Translations under genes and position numbers: made by a program
Notes under the pieces: generated by a model
What the model saw: the letters and a program-made list of their open reading frames with translations, nothing else
What the model was told of the DNA's origin: nothing
Databases searched by the model: none
Assembly (NCBI GenBank): GCA_035295125.1
Contig: DATGJP010000042.1
Coordinates: 1-64,000 of the forward strand
Source of the DNA: JAICMB01 sp035295125
GTDB taxonomy: Bacteria; Acidobacteriota; Terriglobia; Bryobacterales; Bryobacteraceae
Reading direction: 5' to 3'
Length of the DNA stretch: 64,000 nucleotides
Part shown: positions 53,778 through 60,385 of the stretch, in pieces
Position numbering within the stretch: the stretch's first letter is position 1
Layout: the number at the start of each line of letters is the position of its first letter

Positions 53778-54782
53778 ATGATGGCATATCGCAATGACTA
53801 CGATACGGAGCACAGATTTGACCGAGGAGAACGCGATCGCGGTTTCGACCGCGACCGGGGATACGATTACGATCGGGAACGTCGGGAAGCGTGGTCCAGT
53901 GGGCGCGACTGGCCGGAGCGAGGCTATTCGGGTTTCGGATCGCAAAACTACGGTTCGCAACCCTACGGGCCGCGGAACGAACGTGAATTCTGGACAAATC
54001 GGGGGGACTTTGGTCGCGAAGGCTGGAATCGCGGCTACGAAGGCGGTTATCGGGGGGAAGAGGATCGAGGTTTTGAAGGCGGCTATCGTGGCGAAGGTCG
54101 CGGGTCCTATGGTTATGAGGGCCGGGGTGGCGGATATGGTTACGAAGGCCGTGGCTGGGAAGGCAATCGCTATGGCCGTGGCGGAGAAGGCAACTACGGG
54201 CAGGGCGGTCGTGAGTTCAACCGCGGCGACTGGGGGTCCTCTGGCGGCTACGGGGGACGGAGCGAGGGCTGGAACTATCAGAATCCAGGACGGCGCGAAA
54301 CGGCGCGTCATGAGTCGTTCTCGCCGTATTATGAAGCCGGCCAGACTGGCGGCGCTTGGGGTGGCGGATTAGGCGCCAGCTTTGGCGGCAGCGTGCAGCC
54401 AAGCTGGGGCGGGGAAATGGGCGGCTACACCGGCGGACAATCTCAGCAGCACGGGTCGCATAGCGGACGTGGTCCAAAGAACTATACTCGTTCCGACGAC
54501 CGCATTCGCGAAGACGTCAATGAGCGGTTGACACAGCATCCGCACATCGACGCAACCGAGATCGATATCGAAGTTCGAAACGGCGAGGTTACGATCAAGG
54601 GGACCGTCGAAGACCGCAACGCCAAGCGCATGACGGAGGACATCGCGGAGGGTGTTTCCGGGGTGAAGCAGGTTCATAACCAACTTCGTGTTCACGAACA
54701 TGCGATGGCTGGCTCCAGCCGCGGTGAGAGCTCTACAACCGGTAGCACTACCAGCGGCAGCACAACCAGCAGGAATAAGTAA
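53778..54782 (+). CDS. Gly/Tyr/Arg-rich protein with C-terminal BON domain
   Basis: 334 residues (MMAY or MAY; AAGGAG 6-9 nt upstream fits both starts). Residues 1-230 are low-complexity, rich in Gly, Tyr, Arg, Glu (for example RGSYGYEGRGGGYGYEGRGW), without a signal peptide. A BON domain follows at about 240-305 (DDRIREDVNERLTQHPHIDA, then GEVTIKGTVEDRNAKR). BON domains bind membranes or lipids. The tail is Ser/Thr/Gly. The disordered arm resembles condensate-forming sequences; function unknown. Confidence 0.85.
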   Translation: MMAYRNDYDTEHRFDRGERDRGFDRDRGYDYDRERREAWSSGRDWPERGYSGFGSQNYGSQPYGPRNEREFWTNRGDFGREGWNRGYEGGYRGEEDRGFEGGYRGEGRGSYGYEGRGGGYGYEGRGWEGNRYGRGGEGNYGQGGREFNRGDWGSSGGYGGRSEGWNYQNPGRRETARHESFSPYYEAGQTGGAWGGGLGASFGGSVQPSWGGEMGGYTGGQSQQHGSHSGRGPKNYTRSDDRIREDVNERLTQHPHIDATEIDIEVRNGEVTIKGTVEDRNAKRMTEDIAEGVSGVKQVHNQLRVHEHAMAGSSRGESSTTGSTTSGSTTSRNK

Positions 54783-54793
54783 CTAGTCCGGAC

Positions 54794-54817
54794 GGGGCAG
54801 GCGAAAACGCCTGCCCC
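54794..54817. terminator. Hairpin after the BON gene
   Basis: A perfect 10-bp stem, GGGGCAGGCG and CGCCTGCCCC, around AAAA, starting 12 nt after the BON stop. It is the strongest of the dispersed hairpins. Only short A-rich sequence follows, so it may be a repeat as well as a terminator. Confidence 0.55.
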
Positions 54818-54871
54818 CAACTCCAAAAGTTTGATTTGACAAAGCAAAATATCTAACGTAGGCTGGAGCGG

Positions 54872-55345
54872 ATGCAGGGCCTCGTGGCGCAGGTGATGAC
54901 GCTGTATCCCCGAATCTACTTCGCCTGTCATACCCGCCACGTTCGCGACGAGTCGACTGGCCAGGTGATCAGCGCGCACCAGGCCAGCATCCTCGATCAC
55001 CTCGACGAAATCGAGCCTACCAGTCTGGCTGCGCTTGCCGCGCATATGGGCGTTACCTTATCGACCATGTCGCTCACTGTCGATCGCCTGGTCCGCGCGG
55101 GATACGTCACGCGCTCGCGCGACGCGCAAGACGGCCGGCGCATCGGCCTGCGGTTGACCGGCGAGGGAGTGGTGTTGAAGTCGCAAAAGACCGTTCTCGA
55201 TCCAAGGCTCGTGGAGGATCTGCTGGACCAGCTTCCGCCCGCCGACTGCGAACGCGCGGTGGAAGGGCTGGCGCTACTGGCGCGCGCCGCAAACGAAATG
55301 ATGCAAAAGAAATCTACCCGAGGAAAGGCAGGGAACGTGGCATGA
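54872..55345 (+). CDS. MarR-family transcriptional regulator
   Basis: 157 residues. The winged helix is seen in AHQASILDHLDEIEPTSLAA, then LAAHMGVTLSTMSLTVDRLV, with the wing SRDAQDGRRIGLRLT. An AT-rich region precedes it (TTTGACAAAGCAAA contains the inverted TTTG-CAAA), a possible operator. The stop overlaps the next gene start by 4 nt, so it heads a MarR-SRPBCC-DUF3052 operon. Confidence 0.88.
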   Translation: MQGLVAQVMTLYPRIYFACHTRHVRDESTGQVISAHQASILDHLDEIEPTSLAALAAHMGVTLSTMSLTVDRLVRAGYVTRSRDAQDGRRIGLRLTGEGVVLKSQKTVLDPRLVEDLLDQLPPADCERAVEGLALLARAANEMMQKKSTRGKAGNVA

Positions 55346-55863
55346 AGTGGATTCTCTTCTCCGGAGGTGCGGTTGCCGCCATCGTCATCGCTGTTGTCGT
55401 TATCGGGATGCTCCTGCCGAGAGCGCACACGGCTCGAAGAAGCGTGCGTTTGAAGTATTCGGCCGACGCGGTGTGGGGATTGATTGCGGGCGATCAGAGC
55501 TGGCGGCCGGAACTACGAAAGTACGAGTCCGTCAGCTCGGCGACCGGTCAGCGCGTCTGGAAAGAGACGGACAAACACGGTCAGACGATTACGTATGAGG
55601 CTGTGGAATCCGTTGCACCACGGCGAATGGTGGCTCGCATTGCAGATCCGAACCTGCCCTTTGGCGGCACCTGGACATACGAGATTCAACCCGATGCCGG
55701 CGGCTGCACCGTCACGATCACCGAGAACGGCGAGGTTTACAACCCGATTTTCCGTTTCGTATCGCGCTTCGTGATCGGACATACGGCGACCATCGACGCG
55801 TATCTGAAAGCGCTCCAAACCAAGCTCGACGAAGGGGGACAGGCCGATGGGGCAAGAGCGTAA
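55342..55863 (+). CDS. SRPBCC-fold protein with N-terminal membrane anchor
   Basis: 173 residues. An N-terminal membrane helix (AVAAIVIAVVVIGMLLP) is followed by an SRPBCC/polyketide-cyclase-like domain (RRSVRLKYSADAVWGLIAGD, then RMVARIADPNLPFGGTWTYE). The family binds lipids and hydrophobic ligands. It overlaps the MarR gene upstream by 4 nt and the DUF3052 gene downstream by 17 nt. Confidence 0.85.
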   Translation: MKWILFSGGAVAAIVIAVVVIGMLLPRAHTARRSVRLKYSADAVWGLIAGDQSWRPELRKYESVSSATGQRVWKETDKHGQTITYEAVESVAPRRMVARIADPNLPFGGTWTYEIQPDAGGCTVTITENGEVYNPIFRFVSRFVIGHTATIDAYLKALQTKLDEGGQADGARA

Positions 55864-56434
55864 CTGCAGTGTAGAAACGCGCGGCCGAACCTACCAGGGC
55901 AAGGCGCTACTGGAGACTTCGGAGATCATCTTTCGCGGGGAGGTGCGGCTAAAGATTCCATTCCAGGGAATGACGCGTGTCGAAACACGTGACGGTAAAC
56001 TGTGCGTGGACTTCGGAAACGAGTCGGCAATCTTCCACATCGGCGACGCGGCAGAGAAGTGGGCCTCGAAGATCCTGAATCCTCCGAGCCGGCTGGACAA
56101 ACTCGGAATCAAGGATGGCACGCGCATTCGCTGGATTGGACCCGTGGATGAGGACTTCAAGCGGGAGATCGAGAAGTGCGGAGCGAAGATCGCGCGGGCG
56201 GCGCCGGATTTGACGTTTCTGCGTGCTGAATCCAAAGCCGACCTCGACCGGGTCGGAGAGTTGACGGCCGGACCGGTGTGGGTGATTTACCCCAAGGGTG
56301 TAAAGATCATTCGTGAACAGGACGTCATCGACGCCGGCCGGGCCGTGGGGCTTACCGACATCAAGGTCGCGAGTTTCTCGACGACGCACACCGGCCTGAA
56401 ATTTGTTCCGCGCGTGGCTAAAGCAGCCAAATGA
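55847..56434 (+). CDS. DUF3052-domain protein
   Basis: 195 residues. A small N-terminal beta domain (about 1-80) is followed by a DUF3052-like C-terminal half. VWVIYPKGVKIIREQDVIDA and the ending AVGLTDIKVASFSTTHTGLK are typical of the latter. Function unknown. It is the last gene of the MarR operon and overlaps the SRPBCC gene by 17 nt, so they are probably translated together. Confidence 0.85.
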   Translation: MGQERNCSVETRGRTYQGKALLETSEIIFRGEVRLKIPFQGMTRVETRDGKLCVDFGNESAIFHIGDAAEKWASKILNPPSRLDKLGIKDGTRIRWIGPVDEDFKREIEKCGAKIARAAPDLTFLRAESKADLDRVGELTAGPVWVIYPKGVKIIREQDVIDAGRAVGLTDIKVASFSTTHTGLKFVPRVAKAAK

Positions 56435-56482
56435 ACTGCTGTACAATCTCTAGTGGCACAGAGGAGATTGCCATCCGGATAC

Positions 56483-56902
56483 ATGAACACTTCAGTGAAG
56501 GGCGAATACGCGTTGAAAGCGTTATTCGACCTGGCGCTGCAAAGGGCGACAGATCCTGTTAAGATCGCCGACATCGCCCGGCGGCAGAAGATCCCCCAAA
56601 AATTCCTCGAATTGATCCTCGCTGGATTGAAGCAGGGTGGCTTTGTACAATCCCGTCGCGGCGCGGAAGGCGGTTACCTGCTGGCCAAGTCTCCCGATGC
56701 GATTACGGTAGGCGAAGTCTTGCGGCAGGTTGATGGACCGAAACGATCCAGAACCGGACGCAGCGCGGAAGACCCGTTCATAGAGATGTGGAAATCCGTT
56801 GACGATGCGGTTTCGGCTGTGATCGATCGCACTACTTTCGCCGAACTGGTTCGACGCTGGCATGAAAAACAGACAAAATATGTTCCCAATTGGGAGATCT
56901 GA
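56483..56902 (+). CDS. Rrf2-family regulator, CymR-like, without Fe-S cysteines
   Basis: 139 residues from the ATG at 56483. It starts NTSVKGEYALKALFDLALQR, the usual Rrf2 start; a longer GTG frame exists. SRRGAEGGYLLAKSPDAIT is the winged helix. The three cysteines that ligate the Fe-S cluster in IscR are absent, as in Bacillus CymR. Its stop overlaps the cysK start in TGATG. CymR-type control of cysteine supply through a CysK complex is inferred from this pairing. Confidence 0.88.
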   Translation: MNTSVKGEYALKALFDLALQRATDPVKIADIARRQKIPQKFLELILAGLKQGGFVQSRRGAEGGYLLAKSPDAITVGEVLRQVDGPKRSRTGRSAEDPFIEMWKSVDDAVSAVIDRTTFAELVRRWHEKQTKYVPNWEI

Positions 56903-57858
56903 TGTTTTTTGAGGACAACTCTCTCAGCATCGGACGAACTCCGCTGGTGCGCCTTACACGCGTCACGGGCGGCGCGCCCGTGCGCCTGCTGGCGAAGATG
57001 GAAGGGCGTAATCCTCTGCACTCGGTGAAAGACCGGATTGGCGCCTCAATGATCTGGGATGCCGAGAAGCGCGGCATTCTCAAGCCCGGTAAGGAACTCA
57101 TCGAACCGACCAGCGGCAACACCGGCATTGCCCTGGCTTTTGTCGCGGCGGCGCGCGGTTATCCCATCACGCTGCTGATGCCCGAGACTATGTCCCTGGA
57201 GCGGCGCCGGGTTCTGAAGGCGCTAGGCGCGAACCTGATCCTGACGGACGGCGCTGAAGGCATGCAGGCGTCCATCAAGCGGGCCGAGGACATAGTGGCG
57301 TCGGACCCCGAGCGATACATACTGCTGCAGCAGTTCAAGAATCCGGCCAACCCGGCGATTCACGTCAAGACGACAGGGCCGGAGATCTGGAATGACACGG
57401 AAGGTCGCGTCGACGTGTTTGTCGCCGGCGTTGGAACCGGAGGGACGATTACCGGCGTATCGCGGTACTTCAAGAAAGAACGCAAACACAAAATCACCTC
57501 CATCGCGGTGGAACCGGCGAGCAGTCCTGTCATCACCCAGGTGCTGAATCACGAAACCGCGCGGCCGGGCCCGACCGCGATCCAGGGGATCGGCGCGGGA
57601 TTCATTCCGGATACGCTCGATCTCGCCATGGTCGACAAAGTTGAGCAGGTGGGCGACGAGGAATCGATCGAGATGGCGCGCCGTCTGTCGCGGGAAGAGG
57701 GCATTCTTTGCGGCATCTCATCGGGCGCTGCAGTGGTCGCCGCGGTGCGTGTTGCGCATGAGCCGGACATGAAGGACAAAACGATCGTAGTTATCCTTCC
57801 GGACTCCGGCGAGCGCTACCTTACGAGTGTTCTTTTCGAGGGCCTATTCAACGAGTAA
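56902..57858 (+). CDS. cysK: Cysteine synthase (O-acetylserine sulfhydrylase)
   Basis: 318 residues from the ATG at 56902, overlapping the Rrf2 stop, with GGGAG upstream. PLHSVKDRIGASMI holds the PLP lysine; EPTSGNTGIALAFVAA binds substrate; GVGTGGTITGVSRYFK binds the PLP phosphate; GISSGAAVVAA is near the end. It makes cysteine from O-acetylserine and sulfide. CysK is also the partner that senses O-acetylserine with CymR. Confidence 0.95.
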   Translation: MFFEDNSLSIGRTPLVRLTRVTGGAPVRLLAKMEGRNPLHSVKDRIGASMIWDAEKRGILKPGKELIEPTSGNTGIALAFVAAARGYPITLLMPETMSLERRRVLKALGANLILTDGAEGMQASIKRAEDIVASDPERYILLQQFKNPANPAIHVKTTGPEIWNDTEGRVDVFVAGVGTGGTITGVSRYFKKERKHKITSIAVEPASSPVITQVLNHETARPGPTAIQGIGAGFIPDTLDLAMVDKVEQVGDEESIEMARRLSREEGILCGISSGAAVVAAVRVAHEPDMKDKTIVVILPDSGERYLTSVLFEGLFNE

Positions 57859-58162
57859 ACACGAGTCCTCACAAAAGGTTGCGGGGAAAAAAAGTTTTCG
57901 AAAACGGTAACTTTCGAGTGAGGGAAAGCGTTAGCTATTTAAATCCCCGTTACGACGGCGGGCGCTTCACCCCCTTCACCCCAAGAGCGTCCGCCATTTC
58001 TATTTGAGACCCGGCGCGCAACCCGCGCCGGATCCCTGAATCCCTTCACCTGTCCTCAAGTATTCCGGAAAAAGTGCGATATTTGAGGTGTAGGACGCAC
58101 TAGAGGTATAGCACCCAGGGCTTAGCCCGGGTGGGAAGTCCTACGTGGAAGTCTCTGCATGC
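57859..58162. other. 304-nt gene-free region with nested inverted repeats
   Basis: This lies between cysK and the ATPase gene. It holds the 12-bp palindrome GTTTTCGAAAAC (57894-57905), a perfect 8-bp hairpin CCGGCGCG-CAACC-CGCGCCGG (58011-58031), an interrupted repeat CCTCAAGTAT/ATATTTGAGG (58054-58088, one mismatch), and an outer GTAGGAC/GTCCTAC pair (58090-58096, 58138-58144) enclosing CACCC-AGGGCT hairpin arms (58112-58133). Confidence 0.6.
58054..58144 (+). promoter_or_regulatory. Structured leader of the ExeA-like ATPase gene
   Basis: Two consecutive stem-loops: the 10-bp arm CCTCAAGTAT with ATATTTGAGG, and a larger one with outer arms GTAGGAC and GTCCTAC enclosing an 11-bp inner hairpin (one mismatch). 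The second ends 18 nt before the ATG at 58163. It may be a cis-acting RNA. No known riboswitch consensus was recognised. Confidence 0.45.
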
Positions 58163-59053
58163 ATGTATAACGCTTTTTTCGGCTTCACGGAGAGCCCGTT
58201 CAACCTCAGCCCCGATCCGGCGTTCTTCTACCGGAGCGCGCAACATGAGGAAGCTCTGGCGAACCTCATCTATGGGGTACAGAGCCGGAAAGGCTTTATC
58301 GTCCTCACCGGCGAAGTGGGAACGGGAAAGACCACGATGCTGGAGTGCCTCCGCGACTTCCTCGATTCTCAGAGCATCGAGTTCGCTTTCATCTTTAACT
58401 CCCGAATTACACCCGATCAGTTCTTCGAGATGATCGCCTACGATCTCGATCTTCGGTGCGGACGCACCTCGAAGACTGAAGTTCTGTTCGCCCTCAACCA
58501 ACTCCTGCTCCACCAGGCTGACCAGGGCCGTACCACGGTTTTAGTGGTCGACGAGGCGCACAACCTCGAATGGGATGTCCTCGAAGAGATAAGGCTTTTG
58601 GGAAATCTCGAGAATCGGCATGGAAAGCTGCTCCAAATCGTGCTCGCGGGCCAGCCCGAACTCGATCGCAAACTGGAAGCTCCCAACCTGCGCAACCTGA
58701 AACAGCGAATCGTGCTGCGGTGCAATCTGAATCCTTTCTCGCTCGAAGACACCATAGAATACATCCACAGCCGCATGGAAAAAGCCGGGATGCCGGACCA
58801 GAGCGTGTTTCCGCGCACTCTGGTGGCAGAGATTTTTGAGCGCAGCCAAGGGATTCCTCGCATCATCAATGCTATTTGCGACAACCTGTTGCTGACGTGC
58901 TTTGCGATGGAGCTGCGCGTTGCAACCATTGAAATGCTGGACGAGGTCAGCCGCGATATGCGCCTCGATTGGCAGGGACACCGGTCGCGCGGACGTTCGC
59001 GTTATTCCGATGTGCCGTACGAACAACCCTCCTTTTTGACGCCCGGCGACTGA
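58163..59053 (+). CDS. ExeA/MshM-like AAA ATPase
   Basis: 296 residues from the ATG at 58163 (MYNAFFGFTESPFNLSPDPA), the typical family start. A GTG six codons upstream is an alternative. Walker A LTGEVGTGKTTMLECL, Walker B TVLVVDEAHNLEWDVLEEIR, and the sensor region ILAGQPELDRKL are present. Relatives energise type II secretion assembly (ExeA/GspA) or pilus biogenesis, or act in polysaccharide export. No partner genes are adjacent. It is preceded by a structured leader. Confidence 0.88.
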   Translation: MYNAFFGFTESPFNLSPDPAFFYRSAQHEEALANLIYGVQSRKGFIVLTGEVGTGKTTMLECLRDFLDSQSIEFAFIFNSRITPDQFFEMIAYDLDLRCGRTSKTEVLFALNQLLLHQADQGRTTVLVVDEAHNLEWDVLEEIRLLGNLENRHGKLLQIVLAGQPELDRKLEAPNLRNLKQRIVLRCNLNPFSLEDTIEYIHSRMEKAGMPDQSVFPRTLVAEIFERSQGIPRIINAICDNLLLTCFAMELRVATIEMLDEVSRDMRLDWQGHRSRGRSRYSDVPYEQPSFLTPGD

Positions 59054-59098
59054 AGTCGGGCCGATTCCCACGAAAATCGATTGACCTCGGGCTTTTCC

Positions 59099-59179
59099 CC
59101 GTACACATAGTACGGTGTTCGCCTTAAATTGTCCTTGTTTTTCGCTGTACGATGATCTAAGATCTTTTACGTAGGACAA
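59099..59179 (+). promoter_or_regulatory. Structured leader region before the DPWG-repeat gene
   Basis: A perfect 6-bp hairpin CCGTAC-ACATA-GTACGG (59099-59115) is followed by a nested repeat: outer TTGTCCT (59129-59135) and AGGACAA (59173-59179), inner TACG/CGTA, and the palindrome AAGATCTT. The octamer CGTAGGAC here also occurs, inverted, upstream of the preceding ATPase gene. Confidence 0.4.
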
Positions 59180-59236
59180 ACACGGGTTTCGTTCTATCAG
59201 TGTAGGGATTCCCAAATCAAAGTAAGGTAAAAGACA

Positions 59237-59638
59237 ATGCGCAGGATTGCAGTTGTATTTCTGCTTACACTCGTTGTGTGCTTAATGGGTGTCGTCGCGA
59301 ACGCCGCTCCAATGACAAGTGCATCACAGGGTGTAGCTCTTTCTTTCACGCTGCCGCAGCCGCCGCCGGATCCGTGGGGACCACCACCGGCGTTCACGCT
59401 GCCAAAGCCTCCACCCGATCCTTGGGGTCAGGTATCGTTCACGCTACCGCAGCCGCCACCCGATCCGTGGGGGCCGCCGCCAGCGTTGACGTTGCCGAAG
59501 CCTCCGCCCGATCCGTGGGGCCAGGTATCAGCGTTCACGCTGCCCCAGCCTCCTCCGGATCCGTGGGGACCTCCACCGGCTTTTCACACCCCTGGTCCAG
59601 TACCGGATCCATGGGGACCTGGTGGTTCGGTTCGATAA
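59237..59638 (+). CDS. Small exported protein made of proline-rich DPWG repeats
   Basis: 133 residues. A clear signal peptide (RRIAVVFLLTLVVCLMGVVANA) is followed by six tandem units of about 15 residues, consensus FTLPQPPPDPWGPP or FTLPKPPPDPWGQV alternating; the last unit is degenerate (HTPGPVPDPWGP). No cysteine or catalytic residue is in the repeats. Codons differ between units while the protein is kept, so the repeat is selected at protein level. I recognise no family. An intrinsic terminator follows. Confidence 0.8.
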   Translation: MRRIAVVFLLTLVVCLMGVVANAAPMTSASQGVALSFTLPQPPPDPWGPPPAFTLPKPPPDPWGQVSFTLPQPPPDPWGPPPALTLPKPPPDPWGQVSAFTLPQPPPDPWGPPPAFHTPGPVPDPWGPGGSVR

Positions 59639-59642
59639 AACG

Positions 59643-59671
59643 TTTACGGAAAACCCAGCGGGTGCTATACT
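59643..59671 (+). promoter_or_regulatory. Putative promoter of the downstream membrane-protein gene
   Basis: TTTACG, a 17-nt spacer and TATACT (59666-59671). It overlaps the terminator loop of the DPWG gene. Transcription would begin near 59678, leaving a leader of about 12 nt. Confidence 0.4.
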
Positions 59672-59687
59672 CTCGCTGGGTTTCTTT
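59651..59687 (+). terminator. Intrinsic terminator after the DPWG-repeat gene
   Basis: A perfect 10-bp stem, AAACCCAGCG and CGCTGGGTTT, with a 13-nt loop, followed by a T-rich run TTTCTTT. It lies 13 nt after the stop, the best intrinsic terminator seen in the window. Confidence 0.8.
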
Positions 59688-59689
59688 CC

Positions 59690-60385
59690 ATGATGATCGG
59701 TTGGGCACTGCCGCTTGCCGTCGGATTAGCATTAGAAATCGCCATAGTCGTCGTACTACTGAAAGGTCCAATCCGAAGATTTCCCCTCATTTTTGCCTAT
59801 TGCCTCTTCCAAACTTATGTGAGTATCAGCGAAGGGCTGAAGTACTTTATGCTCGGCCCGCGCGCGGAGGGTTTTGCCGAGTTGTATTGGCTGAACGATC
59901 TGGTTCTCCACGCATTCATAATCCTGATTATCGGGTCGTTGGTCCGCAGCGCCCTTCCTGCATCCGTGAAATCACGCGCGATAAGCATGCTGCTATCGCT
60001 TTTTGCGGTTGCCGTGGGCTTGATCTCGCTGTACTTCTACTACGACGCGCAATTGAGCCGCTGGATGACGCCCGTAAGCCGGAATTTGAGTTTCGCCGAA
60101 GAGATGCTCGTGTTCCTTCTTTGGGCGATTCTGGTGCGGGCGCGGACGCAGGACCAGGTTCTATTGCTGGTCAGCTCGGGCCTCGGGATCCAGGTGACCG
60201 GCGAAGTGATTGCCCACACGCTACGCATGTATTCAAAGAGCCGCGAAGTCTGGCTGCCCAACGTTTTGTTAAATGCAGCGGATCTTCTCTGCCTGTTGAT
60301 TTGGTTGTGGGCATTCCGTACTGGCAGGGCAATCGCTGCGATTGAACCGGCGCCTCCGGCGCCCGTAAATCACAACACCATTTGA
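59690..60385 (+). CDS. Integral membrane protein of unknown function
   Basis: 231 residues with about seven hydrophobic helices (for example WALPLAVGLALEIAIVVVLL at the start and FIILIIGSLVRSALP in the middle). No catalytic motif or family is recognised. Its end overlaps the convergent glcD gene by 16 bp. Probably transcribed from its own promoter. Confidence 0.75.
   Translation: MMIGWALPLAVGLALEIAIVVVLLKGPIRRFPLIFAYCLFQTYVSISEGLKYFMLGPRAEGFAELYWLNDLVLHAFIILIIGSLVRSALPASVKSRAISMLLSLFAVAVGLISLYFYYDAQLSRWMTPVSRNLSFAEEMLVFLLWAILVRARTQDQVLLLVSSGLGIQVTGEVIAHTLRMYSKSREVWLPNVLLNAADLLCLLIWLWAFRTGRAIAAIEPAPPAPVNHNTI

Noticed and set aside
58090..58162. A c-di-GMP riboswitch before the ATPase gene
   Set aside because: The structure does not contain the conserved GEMM sequence elements.
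59340..59620. The DPWG repeat tract as a DNA-level tandem repeat or CRISPR
   Set aside because: Units vary at synonymous positions and stay in frame, so it is a protein repeat.
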